The notes under the pieces are model-generated. The model was given only the letters and a program-made list of their open reading frames with translations. It was not told the origin of the DNA and searched no databases. Below are positions 27,301-39,536 of a stretch of DNA of 64,000 nucleotides, piece by piece. The translations under genes and the position numbers were made by a program. Each line of letters opens with the position of its first letter. Positions within the stretch are counted from its first letter, which is position 1. The stretch comes from Moringa oleifera (taxonomy: Eukaryota; Streptophyta; Magnoliopsida; Brassicales; Moringaceae): the NCBI GenBank assembly GCA_021397835.1, contig JAJFZO010000049.1:1741001-1805000 (forward strand), written 5' to 3'.

Positions 27301-29814
27301 TTGATAATACCCCCCTAAATGCCCAAAATTCATGGATATCAAAACATAAAACCCACCCAAAGATATTATTTGATTATCAATTATTCCTAGCAGAGGACAC
27401 TTGAAAAGCTAAGTAAAGAATAGACATTGAAACAAAGTTGACTTCCAAAATCTATGACACTAATAAACCCATTAAGACTAACTTCACTCACAAGAGCTAG
27501 TGGAAGAAGCGATGGCAGGAGAAGTGGTGGAGGCATCAGCAACATACCTGATGGGCTATTAATTGAAACTGAAAATTATTGAACTCTTGCCAGTATCTGT
27601 TACAAAATGAAATCAATCAATAGAGAAAACTAAGAATCAAATATCCCCAGGGTTGAAAAATATTATCATTATCCAGGATAACAGAAAAGTACAAAAGGAA
27701 GAAAAGGCTACAAGTATTGAGAATATTATCTGGAAACAAACAGAAAGGGAGAGGGGTGTTGACAGACTGAGAGAAAGATGTTTACCGCTCTTCCAATTCT
27801 TTAAACCGGTTAGATTTCAACTCTAGCTCTTTTAGTTCGGCATTTACTTCTGCATTCTGTTTCTCTGTTTCTTCTATTGCTGCTTCAAGTTTTCTTTCTT
27901 CTTCTTCAATCTAAGATAGCACAAAGAGGCAATGCAGTAACCACTTGATCTGATATGGATGCTACTCAAAGTGTGATGTAAGCTGACATAAGCCAAAAGA
28001 TATGATTGGGAAAAAAATTAAATGCTTCAGCCTTACTATTGTTGATCTGTCCCGGTTCTCCACTAACAAATTTATCACAATGTTAACCCTGAACTATATT
28101 CTCTTTTTTCCTGTTTAATGGTTGGATAAGATTCAACCAAAGATCACCTTACCCATCCTTCTACTTCTTGAGCGAAAGCCCAGAGGTAAGTCATCCCAAA
28201 CTGACAAGATGTATGCATAGCACAATCTTACTGTCTGACGCAGCTTTAACCTTGAACTGTATATATCATGGCGTCAAGTAAGACTAAACATGCATCCCAG
28301 AATTAGAGAGATAACAGATTTCCCCAACTAACCAAAAGCAACAAAAGTGGTAAATTAAGATACAATAAGCATTCAAAAAGCCATAACAATGTCAAATAAT
28401 AGGATTGCTTTGCCACCAACAAAGTGTCACTAGACCTTTACTGGTCTGCAAGTTCTAAAAAATTACTAAATTATAGAAAATAGCTGCAAACAACTTTATC
28501 CATGATCTTAAAATAAAAACGAATATGTTGAAATGTCCCAGAGCTGGTTTACAAGTGAATACCTTTAGTTTTTCCTTAAGAAAATCCGCCTCACTAAGAA
28601 CATCTCGTGCTTCTCCCTCCATGCGTTGAAGGCAGGCTTCATAGGCTTCAATGTCCCTCGTCACATCTTCAACCTCCTTTTCAAGTTTATCAGACAAGAT
28701 CCTCATGCACTCAAGGCAGAGAGGCTGCTCAACCTATGAAAGAATAGAGGAGCATATAGAACAAGGTATGAATACCTACAGAGCGATTAGCACTGACAGT
28801 AAAAACAAGCTAGACATGTTAAAATAGGGGGTACAAACTTATTTCAACCACAGATACCTGTGTTTGAGTTGTGGCGATCTCAAATGCACGTTTCAAGACA
28901 GTTATGGTCGAGTGAAACCCAGAGTTGTTTGGATGCAGAGGACCATCAGGTCCTCCTTCTGGTGATGGAAAATGGGCCCCACCTCCATCAGATGCCGACT
29001 CAGATTTATATACGACCACAAATGACTCTTCCATGGCCTTTCCAGTCTGTCCTGCATCAGTCTGGACAGCTCCTCCACGAGGACGGGGAGGGATTCCTTG
29101 GGCTTGAGGCTTTTGCTTTGGCAACACAACAAAAGAATTGTCCATGCGTGTTGAACCAAACACACTATTGGCCCCATGCATTGAAGACCCTTGCATCGCT
29201 GTTCATATCCATTCCAGTCCATGGTGATTCTCATAAAAATTGAATTAGCTTAGAACAATATATATGCCAAGATATTTCCATAATTGCTATTACAGCATTT
29301 AAATATGCTGTAGTAGTAACAAATCCTAATGTCATAACAATGTTACACAATCAAAAGGCTCATTTTAAACAGCCAAGTCAAACACACAAACAATTTGGGT
29401 AAAGACAACATGCACAGAATTTGCTACATTGGATTGAAGCTCAATCCAGGTTAGACAAAGATTACAAAGCAATCAAAGAGTCACCAGAACACTTAGGCAA
29501 GACATGGAGACTTGAAAACACAATGATGAATTTGTGCGTCGAATGAGAAAAAATATGTTAATAGAAATCAAAACAATCATAAATCATGTTACAGAAACAT
29601 CCAATTCAAATCAAAGAGCAGCAGAATAGAGATTGCACATATGTAGAGAGAAAGAACCCTAACTGGAGCGGGTGGAGTCGTTCAAGAACTTCTCGGCGTA
29701 GGAGTCGATGCCGACGATGGTGAGCGAATGATGACAGTTCTGGCAAATCCATTTTGGAAGATTTGGGTCCACCGGGAAGGTCCGCCCTTTATCGGACATC
29801 TCCTCTTTCTTCAT
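24381..29814 (-). CDS. ATG6: Beclin-1-like autophagy protein ATG6/VPS30
   Basis: Ten exons (29664-29814, 28858-29198, 28563-28733, 27786-27910, 27548-27596, 26909-27067, 26396-26481, 25784-25855, 25286-25435, 24381-24642) give 521 aa, close to Arabidopsis ATG6 (about 517). The start [12 protein letters not shown] matches the family N-terminus. Two CxxC pairs (CQNC at 24-27, CLEC at 170-173) are present. A long Glu/Lys-rich coiled coil spans roughly 174-290. The C-terminal BARA fold contains [32 protein letters not shown] and [18 protein letters not shown]6 is a subunit of the class III PI3-kinase complex (VPS34/VPS15/ATG14 or VPS38), which makes PI3P for autophagosome formation and vacuolar sorting. 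It is divergent from SDE2 across about 1.4 kb of mostly AT-rich DNA. No disabling change was seen. Confidence 0.97.
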
Positions 29815-31243
29815 TCGTTCTTCCACGGAATGCTCTCAGTTTGTTTCCTTTTCCTTTGTCTTTCTCTACTTCGGCTTGGCTGTGTTTCTCAGCCAGATGG
29901 CTCCGACTTCAGGGCCAGAAAATCCTAGACATGCAAGTCGTTCAGTTTGAGTTCGAATCGATGCCGACGATGGCAAACGAGCTGGGATTTCGCGGGTTCT
30001 CGAATGGATCTGAGGTCAATAAAAAGAATTCAGATATATTTAAAGGAATTTAAAATAAATTTTAATATCTTAGTTCAGTTCAGGAAATCATTCATATATA
30101 GATTTTTACAGATTATTTAAATTTATTTATTTATATTAATATTTAAAATCTACATAAAAATTTTATAAAATTAATATATTTTAAAATATGAATTAATATT
30201 AAATTAAATCTTATCAAAATATTTTTGAATTAAAAATATTTGAATTAAAAATTATATTAAAAATAATTAAATTATTGTCAAAATTTTTAAATATTAAAAA
30301 TATATTTTTGAAAAATCTGTATTGTTAAATTTTAAAAAAATTATAAAAAATAAATATTATATAAAATTATTTGATTTTAAATAATAAGTTTAAAAATAAA
30401 AAAATTAATTTATTTTAAAATATTTTAATAACTAAATATTTTTAATTTTTTATAATTAATTAAATTAAGATCAAAATTAAATCAAAATTAATAAAATAGA
30501 CTTAAATTTATAACTTTTTAAACATAAAAATTTGATTAATTACATGAATAAATATTAAAAAATTTATATAATTTTTATTATAAATTTTATTTGTATTAAT
30601 TTTTTATTTTAATTTAATTATATTAAATTTTAATTAAATATAATATAATAAATACTAATTTTTTAATTTATTTAAAATTAAATTGAATCATTATAAAAAT
30701 TTAAAATATAGTCATTATTAAACTGTTTTAAATAAAATATTAATAAAATTTTTTATTTTATCACAATTGTATTTCTTAAACTTAAATAAACTTTGATTTA
30801 AAAATTATTTTTATAATTTTTAAAATTTCATAAAAATTTAGAAATTATATTTAATTAATTTTTTAAAATATTAAAATTTATTTAATGACATAAATAAATA
30901 TAAAAATTTGTTAATAAATTATATTTTTTTTTACCAAGCTTATATAATTTGTTTTCTTATTAATATTTATTAATTTTTTAAAAAAATTAATTATATTATA
31001 TAAATTAAAAAATAAATATTTAACCAATAATACCGGATATTAAAACCTATAAAATAGAATTGAGGCTTCATAGAATTAGGGCTTCCTTAGACGTAATTTA
31101 GAACACCAACTACAATCCTAATTGAGGTAGGATTTCCCTCTTGTTACAATTCAGATCGGTTCCTATTCTCCACACAGAAAATTGGAATTGTCATCGCTTC
31201 TCTAAATTGAGAGATCTCCTTCACAGCGACAAAATCATCAAGA
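29815..31243. other. Divergent spacer between ATG6 and SDE2
   Basis: About 29815-30040 is GC-richer ATG6 5' leader and promoter. It holds a 16-bp copy of a piece of ATG6 exon 1 at 29958-29973. About 30040-31020 is extreme AT-rich DNA resembling the repeats at 6.7-8.7 kb. About 31060-31243 is the SDE2 leader and proximal promoter. Confidence 0.6.
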
Positions 31244-33608
31244 ATGGAAGATCATAGCAGCAGCGCCAAGAACGGGAGCGAGAAGACGACCAGGTTGTTA
31301 CAGCTATTCGTGAGGCTACTCCACGGCAAAACCGCAGCACTAACTTTCACCGCCCCGCAAGTGTATGGGTATCAGATCAAGAAGCGGATCTTCGAGGTGA
31401 CCAAGATCCCCACCCATTTGCAGCGCCTTGTCTGCTCTGGCTACCAGGTCGGCAACGGCTCCGTCATCACGCAGCCCGACGCCACTGTTCACCTCGTCCT
31501 GCCACTGGTGGGCGGGAAGGGTGGGTTCGGGTCTCTACTACGTGGTGCGGCGACAAAGGCGGGACAGAAGAAAACCAATAACTTCGACGCGTGCAGGGAC
31601 ATGAGTGGGCGGAGGCTGAGGCATGTCAACGCGGAGAAGAGGCTGGAAGAGTGGAGGATGGAGGAGGAAGAGAGGAAGCTGGAAAAGATTGCTGAAGAGT
31701 TTATAAAGAAGAAAGCAAAGACAGGAAGGAAGGGGGCTGGAGATGGGGAGGCCCAGAAGTATGTGCAGAAGTATCGGGAGGAGTCTGCCAGATGCATTGA
31801 GGAAGTGGATTTGGCTGTCAGGGAGGCCTTTGGGGATGGGAAGAGGAAGGCCAAGGCGGCGGCCAGTGGGTCAGCAGAAGCTAAACGATTGAAGATTTGG
31901 TAAGAGTTATAATTTTTACAGTATGTTCTTCTCTTTCTTAATTTCTGGTTGTGATTTTTCTCTTTTTCCTCAGGGTTTGGTCTATGTCAATATGCTTACT
32001 TTTATGTTTGTTTAATTGATTGATCTGGGTGATTGGGATTGATGATAGAGTAAGAGGCTAAGGCTTTGGTCTATTTCAATATGCTTACTTTGTGATTTTT
32101 GAGTAGTTAAGTTTTGGTCTTGTGGAAAACGAGACATAAAAGTTACATAGGTATTGAAGTATGTAAGATTGAAAAATTGCCAAGGGCTTAGAGTTCCATG
32201 CTATTTTGAGATGTTAATGTTTTGGTTATATTGGTCTGTTATGTCTACTGTTCTCTGTTTAAAGGATCATGCTTCAGTTTGATGAGAGAATCTGGTACAA
32301 AATGATATTTTATTCTCCTGTCCACTTTAAGACAGATGCAACATTTCATGGTTTTTCCACATTCCATTTTATATGTTTTAATCTCGGTAGACGAAGTTTC
32401 GAATGAATTTGATTTCAGCCTGTTGATATTTGATTTTGTTGTTTTGTCAGGAAGGGGAAGAGAAAATTGGAAGACAGTGACAGTGATGATATGGATGAGG
32501 GTAGTGATGATGAAGATGGGAAGGAGAGTGAGAAATCTATTGTTCTAAATAATGTAAATCAGTTGGATTCGAATAAGGAAACTGAGGGGAGTTCTGGTTC
32601 AGTTACTGGTGGAAAACAGGATGGGGAATCTCCTGTTGTGATGTCATGTGAGAGTGGTTCTGAGGAAGAGAGAGAGGGTGTTATGAAACAAGGCTTGGAA
32701 TCTGTTGGATGCTCTGGGATTGTAGATTTTGGTAATAAAGACAACATTGTGGTTGAACATCACAAAGAAAACGGAGTACAGGCTACAAGTTTAGCTGGTC
32801 TGGAGGCAGCAGCAGCTGGTGGAAATGAAGCTTCTCAAACTGAAAAGCAGGAGTGTAGTGGACCTGAATCTAAACATCTTGAAGAAGTTTCTTCAAGTTC
32901 AGGAAATGGTGAAGGTGTTGATAGCAAGCCATGTGATGCTGAAGGAAACAGTGATTCTGACATAAAACCAATAGTTCATCAAGAAAACACTGTTGCTGGT
33001 GCAAAAGATGTTGAACTTGATAAGCCACTTAATTTTGATGAGTTCAATTCAGCGGCAGATTTGGAGGTATGCTTGCTTGATTGAAATTCTCATGTACACT
33101 ATCTGTTCTCATTCATATGTTAGTTGATTAGTCTGTTTGCTAATATTTTGATTAATTTTTCATTGTCATCCCAAAATTCAAACATTGTAATTGATATTGA
33201 TAATTTCTCGAAAGATTTTGGTTTTGTGCAATTTTGTTTCTGGAACACTCGGATATATCATGGTTGGTATACTCAAATAAGCATCTTCTAGGAGTCTCTG
33301 TGACAGGTCTAACTGGAAATGATATTAATTGTACTTGAATAACTCTTTTATTGTGGATGTGATTGGTACCATGTAATCCTGGTTGTCCTTTTACTTCATA
33401 AAACTCTCTGATTGGTAACAACAGTCTTATTTTATCATTTTTCTTTCCTATTAACATGCAGGTTCTTGGCATGGAAAGGTTGAAGTCTGAACTGCAGACA
33501 CGAGGGTTGAAATGTGGAGGTACTTTACAAGAGCGAGCTGTCAGACTTTTCTTGCTAAAATCTACTCCTTTGGAGAAGATTCCAAAGAAACTCTTAACAA
33601 AGAAATGA
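31244..33608 (+). CDS. SDE2: SDE2 homologue (ubiquitin-like fold, splicing and genome stability factor)
   Basis: Three exons (31244-31899, 32451-33066, 33462-33608) give 472 aa. Residues 15-90 are the SDE2 ubiquitin-like domain, ending in GG|KGG (GG at 90-91, Lys at 92). In fission yeast and human SDE2 a deubiquitinase cuts there, releasing a C-terminal protein that starts with Lys. The conserved block after the cut is present (GSLLRGAATKAGQKK, SGRRLRHV), followed by a charged helix. An acidic Ser/Asp/Glu-rich linker follows (SDSDDMDEGSDDEDG). The C-terminal SAP-like module (LGMERLKSELQTRGLKCGG, then LQERAVRLFLLKS) ends the protein. Released SDE2 acts with the spliceosome on particular introns and in replication stress. 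The plant role is by homology. Confidence 0.93.
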
Positions 33609-34201
33609 TTCTGAACTAGTGAGCTCCACTCAACTTAGTGCTTACTGTGCTGTAATTTGTTCCCTTCACAAGAACCAGAGAAGTAGGTTAAAGTCTGTAT
33701 AATTTCAAACCATTTGTGGATTGGGTATGCCGTAGTGCTTGAGCTAGGAGAGCCCCTTGTGACTAAATATACATTGTGTTTGCTTTGAATTATATTAATG
33801 AAAAGATTCTGCAAAATGTTAATCTTCTTAGATTTTTTTTTTCTGAGTATCTGAATGTACATGTTTGTTTTGTTCATCTATATTTTATCGTGCAATGGCA
33901 AATAAAAGGTTTTTTTGAGGTCTTCATTGTCTGGAGAAAGACAGGGAGACAGAGGGAGTGGCAAAAAGATTCTGTTATTGTTCTGTACATGGATGATCAT
34001 ATGAATGCACAGTTGGAATGCACTTTGTCTCTGATTAATACAATTCATATACTAAACTACCAATTACATTATGGCAAATTTGGGTAAAAAAAGAATGGGT
34101 ATAATGAGTGAAGAACACCCGGTAAAGCATTCAATGAACACCTCGCAGACAATAATTGGGATGAACACTGCATAAGATGTATGGCCAGCAGGTCTCAATT
34201 C
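33609..34201. other. Tail-to-tail spacer between SDE2 and the RING-H2 gene
   Basis: Likely the 3' UTRs of both convergent genes. No coding region, RNA gene or repeat stands out. Confidence 0.5.
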
Positions 34202-36295
34202 TCAAACATCGTGATCAAGTGATAGCGCATTATCACGGGATGGAGAGTTTCGACAAACTGGGCATGTACCATTCATTCGAAGCCACACATCAATGCAGTC
34301 AGCATGGAAGCAATGCTTACACTCAGGGATGCATCTGAGTGTCTCTTTGCTACAGTATTCAGACAAGCAAATGGGGCAGGTGCTATCATTAGGTCCAGGA
34401 AGTCGCCTACTCTCGCCAAGAACTATCTCCTGATAAGATTCAATGGTGGAGTCGTTCAAACCCGTTGCTAAGTTTGGGGTTTCAAGTGTGACTGCAGCAG
34501 GGATGGGTCTCTGCTGTCTGGAATTGGCCCTGAAGAAGCTGTTCCTTTCTATACATAACGCAAAGACAGCAATGCCAACAGCGCATGAGATAGCTGGTGC
34601 AGCGATGCACAAGCAAATGATCATGAAAACCTGGAGCCCCATGCTTGATCTCCCTGAAATCCAGAGGCACTTTGGCATATTACTCATTCTGGCTAATACA
34701 ATCAATCAAGTTCATTCTATGGAGATAATGAATGATGTCATTTGATTATCTTGACCCTTAACCTTTTTGTATAAAACTGGTATAGGAACCTATTTATACA
34801 AAACTAGTATAGGATTGGAGAAGCTTATCCATCTAGCCTGAGATCTTCAAAGTCTCAAAGAGTGATAACAGAGGAACAAATTACAGAAAAAGCAACAGCT
34901 GACAAAGAAACTCGAGATAACCGGCAAGATATGCCATAAACAGAAGCTTTAGCAGATCGCAGATCTAGTCCTACTGGGATAGGTCTTAACAACCCTGAAA
35001 ATGTTATTCTCTAAGCAAACATAACTACCGGTTTACCCGCTTTCTAAATTTGACAAATCCATGCCTGCTGGGTTAACATAAAAAAACAATCAGAATCCCT
35101 CCAGTTTGACTTCTTGTTTTTAAGAAAAGCAAGTAAGCCATAAACAAAACATTAGTATTTGCTTTGCAAAATGCTATTACAGGTGAGCCAGATTAAATAG
35201 GAGCAAATGATGATTTCATTGTTCATTTCCCATAACCTAAGGTTTCCATGTAGTTGTAGTTGACATTGATTTTGTTTTTGTTAGTCAAACTCTTTAATCC
35301 AAGTCCAATAAGCTAAGTATATCAGCAAATCACGACCAGAAAAAGATCAACTGCACTAAACGCCCACTGGACTCCGTGGGTCTAATGCCATCCTACAATT
35401 AAATATATATTCCTTACACGTCATGTTTTCCATAAAATAGGGTTCCTCCAGAGTCCACCCTCCCTTCGCTACCACCCTTCTCCCTCCACCTTTTCGTAAG
35501 ATCATCTTGACCTTGTCAAGTACTTCCTCATGTATGAGTTCTTCAAAACAAATTGTAGATTTACAGTTGAAATCATGGAGAAAGAGATTATGGAGGTTTA
35601 TATTGTAGACGAACGTTACCAGCTTTATTAGGCCCATCGAAACAATCGATTTCTCCGTCGGTATTGTTCTTGAACCCACAAGTGCCGCCTTGTGCTTCAC
35701 AGTTGCGACAATCAGACACGTCCCATGTCAACTGGAGGTCGTCGTTGAGGTCGCTGGAAAACCTTTCGTTGTCCTGAACAGGCCATGAAACTGGAACAAG
35801 CACTGTCATGAATACCTGGCAAGAAGTGGACAGAGAACTAGCCAGGTCCATGGAGGAGGTGGCCAAAATAGAAGTCGTGGAATTGCTAAGGCAACCGATG
35901 GTAACGAAACGAGACTTCGTGAGCTGAGTTGGGCAGCTGAGGAAGGTGTAGTTCTGATGTAAAGGAGCAAGGAAAGGAGAACCTGAAAGATTGAAGCTTA
36001 GGAATCGCCTGGCAAGGCAGGCACCTGGATCGTAGAGAAGTATCTGTTGAGTCAGATAGTCAATCTCACGGACCAGAAAGTCTCCCGCGTGAGGAAGCTT
36101 TAGGACCATCACGTTTTGAGTGTTGCAGCTAAGGTTGAAGCCCGGAAAGCCGCAGTTATCTGGTTGCTTATCTTGTAGCAGGAAAGGGAAGCGAACAGGG
36201 ATGCTGCTGTTGCCGCAGATGGAAGTCGAGCAATGCTGTGCTGCATGAATAATGGGAAAGAGGAAGACAAAGCAGAGGAATTGTAAGATACCCAT
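34202..36295 (-). CDS. RING-H2 finger protein, ATL20/21/22-like with GUB_WAK ectodomain
   Basis: Exons 35620-36295 and 34202-34653 are separated by a 966-bp intron (G|GTAACG donor, TTTCAG|GG acceptor) and give 375 aa. A signal peptide (about 1-18) leads into a cysteine-rich galacturonan-binding GUB_WAK-type ectodomain. A WAK-associated C-terminal part follows (CRNCEAQGGTCGFKN). A transmembrane helix lies at about 234-260, a GLD-like motif (GLNDSTIESY) at 290-299, and a RING-H2 finger at 318-359 (CPIC, CKHCFH, CPVC, all zinc ligands present). This architecture defines the ATL20-22 group of predicted membrane E3 ubiquitin ligases, whose ectodomain resembles wall-associated kinases without the kinase. 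Substrates are not inferable. It lies in the same orientation as the F-box gene behind it. Confidence 0.92.
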
Positions 36296-36378
36296 GTACT
36301 GTCAGAAACGATTATCACAAGGATGAGGTTGGCTGGAAGATAAGGGAATTAGTTTGTTATGAGGCTTCATTAAAGTAT

Positions 36379-36381
<3 letters not shown>

Positions 36382-36413
<32 letters not shown>
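36382..36413. repeat. (AT)16 microsatellite in the RING-H2 gene promoter
   Basis: A perfect AT run about 90 bp upstream of the RING-H2 start codon, where the TATA region or leader would be. Length variation could affect expression. Confidence 0.95.
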
Positions 36414-36418
<5 letters not shown>

Positions 36419-36912
36419 AGTTATATAAATTTCCTCTAGTTTGATGGACAAATGATTTTGATTAATTAGATGACGTAGACCACTAATTTATGGCCAGTGT
36501 CGTTTCGAGGGAGCGACTGGACAAAATTAACACCATATACAAAGTGCAAACATGAACTTCCTTCTGTTTTTGGTAAAAGATAGAACTCCCTAAGGACAAA
36601 GAGAAAGAGAAAGTTTCATTTCTCAATAATCTCAGCCTCTGTGCATGCGTTCACACAGAGTGATTCTGATCATGTTTCATTATTATTTCATGCAGAATAT
36701 ATATTTATTTCGACCATTTCATTATTGCACAGCAGAGACGGATATACATGGAAGATCAGTCTATTTAATATTTCTATGGAGATGGCTGAAGGGTGAGAGG
36801 CTGAATAAATGGAGATGCAATCAATCAGTCTTCGTGTCTCAAGATTAAAAGGCATTTTGATTGCTCTGGAGAGACAGATAACGAATCTATGATATGTGAG
36901 ATTTGAGCAGAA

Positions 36913-39536
36913 TTATAACAGCTGCTGAGAGATTCTAATGGACACGACATCTCCATCACCTCCGGCTCTCATAATGTGGTATTTTACAAGAACTCCTGCA
37001 TCCAAAAGCAAAATAAGGAATAAACCACAGGCCATAACAAGTTGATTATTAAATTTTTTTGAGCATTATAGGAAAAACTAGCTGTTGGTGGAACAGGAAG
37101 TTGAGCTTATCTGATGGCCTAACTATTCAAGCAAAATCAATTGGAAGTCCTAATAGTGAAAATGCTGGCTATGTGCTAATACAAATGTATTTGATATTTG
37201 CAGATAAAGAAATACTTCTACCTTCATTTTTCTGCAAATTAGTATTAACAGCAACAGCATGGAGTGCAATTACAGCCTTTGGTTGACAGTCACTGGGTTT
37301 CCCTGTCCATGATTTGAGATTAAAGATTCCTGCAAGTTATCCCAGAAGTAGACAGATTGCTGATACCCTGACAGGAGAATGCCTAGGTAGATTGAAATGG
37401 GGTCACTAACTTTACCAGCTGATGAAGATTCCTTAAGGTGTTTGAGATCAAAAATGGCCCCACAAGCTCCTTGTACATCTTTTAGGATTTTATGTGATCC
37501 CAGAAGCTCATAGTCCCAGCTGCCATCCTGGTAGCCTTTACTCATGAAGAGCTCTATATGCCTTGCATCTAAAGTCTGCATTGTTCCTGCATGGAACAAA
37601 ACAACTTTTCTTACCAGTCCTGATAATTCCTTCTGACAGCAGAAGATAAAATGCTGCCAGTATGTATTGGAATGCCATATGTGTGGCATGTTTTCGAACC
37701 AAGACAAGTAAAGTTCCTCGTGCGTAGTTCAGAATTCCTACGCGGTTGCACTCTAGATGGTAAAGTGCAGAACACATTGCAAAACACGAAATATTCCGAG
37801 TGAAATCTCGAAAATTATAGACCTCTAGACACATGTACTACCCGCTGAACTTTTAGGTAATCTATGAAGGACCTGAAGATCCTAGTCAGTCATTCAGAGG
37901 TTCATTATCCAAGTTAGAGTTCCATATCATGCAGAATAATCCACACAACAATTTTATCTACCAAGTTGAAAAGGCATCTAATGTTCTGTACTTCTACATG
38001 CAGCAGGGTGTTTTGATTGCTCACCATCACAAGTATTGAGGTCACAAACAGGGCATCGAACAAGCTGTAGATCTGAAAACATCAACCATACGCAGTACAG
38101 AATTAGCTGCAGTCATCCCATGAGATCTAGACATTCTATTTATTGTACTGGAGGAGGATTCCAGAAGCGCCGTGATATATGAGTGAAGAAATTGTTGTAC
38201 CAGCTATCCAGATCCCAGTTTTGATGTTCTTCAACACACAGGAACCAAAAGACTGCAATGTGTCCTCTATGCTTCCATCTTCTGGAATTCTTGCAGGAAC
38301 ACTCAGTCGCTCAGTCAGCAGTGCAATTCCCGACTCAAGGGAAAATGCACCAATCCGGATCCAATCTGATTATTCCAATACCAAGAATACAGTGAAGGAG
38401 AATATTAGTTGGAAGTGCAGACAATACACAACCTGAAACCTCTAAAAATAATGTCAGACAGCTAAAAGATGTTGCTAAAGAGGACTCACCAATATGCTTC
38501 TCCTGCTGGCGGAACAAGTAAGAGTGACTTCCGTCTGCAGAACAGGTCATCGATCAAATGGTGATCATGCAATCTATCTCGCCAATAAATTAAAAGAACA
38601 TAAATGATCAGGTGTAAAACATCGACAGTCTAAGATCATTACCAAAAGCTGAAGCGTAGAGCTTAATCCAATTGCATGACACATGGCATGTATCAGGAAC
38701 CTGAAGATCACGCAAGCATGCGAACTTCCATACACTCTCGTGCATAATGACACTGTTGAACCACTTATTTGTTGCTCCCAGCATCACCAGCGATTTACCA
38801 TCCAAAAACCTCGCAATGTATGTCCACAGGTCCTCCTCATAACTTTTTGTTTTGTCAAACATTAAAAAAAAAAAGAAAATTACCTCGTGAAAGTTCAAAT
38901 TACATTGACATTCAGGTAAGGAAGGAATTTATCAGATTGAAGCAGAAGCGGAAGATGAGCTTTATTTCCAAAATTTGTAGAAATCCAATATTTTCTGGAG
39001 TTGATCATTACTAGAGAACAGAACTAACAGGCTCAATGGAGCTCTCTACGAGCATTTCCAATATAGCTATGGAAATGTGCAGTAGTTTCAAAAAAACAGA
39101 TAACAATCAAACGTTTTCTAAGAATATCAAAGCTCATTGGATCAAAAAACATTCAGCAGAATACATCTTTTGGAATCTCTCTTGAACAGACTAGAGAAGT
39201 CACTTCCGAATTGAAACTAAAAGTTCGCGATAATTTCAAGCTTAAATGTTCAGCAGTTCATTAAACTCTGGGACTTCCAAAAATAGTATCAAGCTCTCTA
39301 TCATCTTCGCATTTGTTCAATAAATAGCAGAAATAAATGCTGATAAATGAGAAAATAAAAGCATATATGTAAATATACACATATATAAATGCATTTTAGC
39401 GGAATATACTTGTTTTTACTTGAATTCTAGAGAGAGAGAGAAAGTACCATGAGAAAGTGGAGATAGGAGTGTGAAAAGAGCAACAAGGAGAGGAGCAACC
39501 GCAAATACCTCTGCTCCTTCTCAGCCTCTTCCCCAT
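36913..39536 (-). CDS. RMF: F-box protein, RMF (REDUCED MALE FERTILITY)-like
   Basis: Eight exons (39448-39536, 38643-38842, 38490-38534, 38201-38365, 38025-38072, 37416-37586, 37222-37329, 36913-36995) give 302 aa with continuous phase. The start is the strong-context ATG of MGKRLRRSRGICGC; no earlier in-frame ATG exists. An F-box-like helix pair follows at about 31-60 (EEDLWTYIARFLDGKS, LVMLGATNKWF). The rest matches my memory of Arabidopsis At3g61730: WKFACLRDLQVP, GIWIADLQLVRCPVCDL, GTMQTLDARHIELF, CGAIFDLKHLKESSSAG, and VVSIRISQQLL at the C-terminus. F-box proteins recruit substrates to SCF ubiquitin ligases; RMF is reported to affect anther/pollen development. Its neighbour ATX3 supports orthology. 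No defect is visible. Confidence 0.9.

Noticed and set aside
31489..31854. 121-codon minus-strand frame, Ser/Phe-rich
   Set aside because: Antisense shadow of the Lys/Glu-rich SDE2 coding exon.
35356..35700. 114-codon minus-strand frame overlapping the end of the RING-H2 exon 1
   Set aside because: Different frame from the gene; mostly intron sequence.
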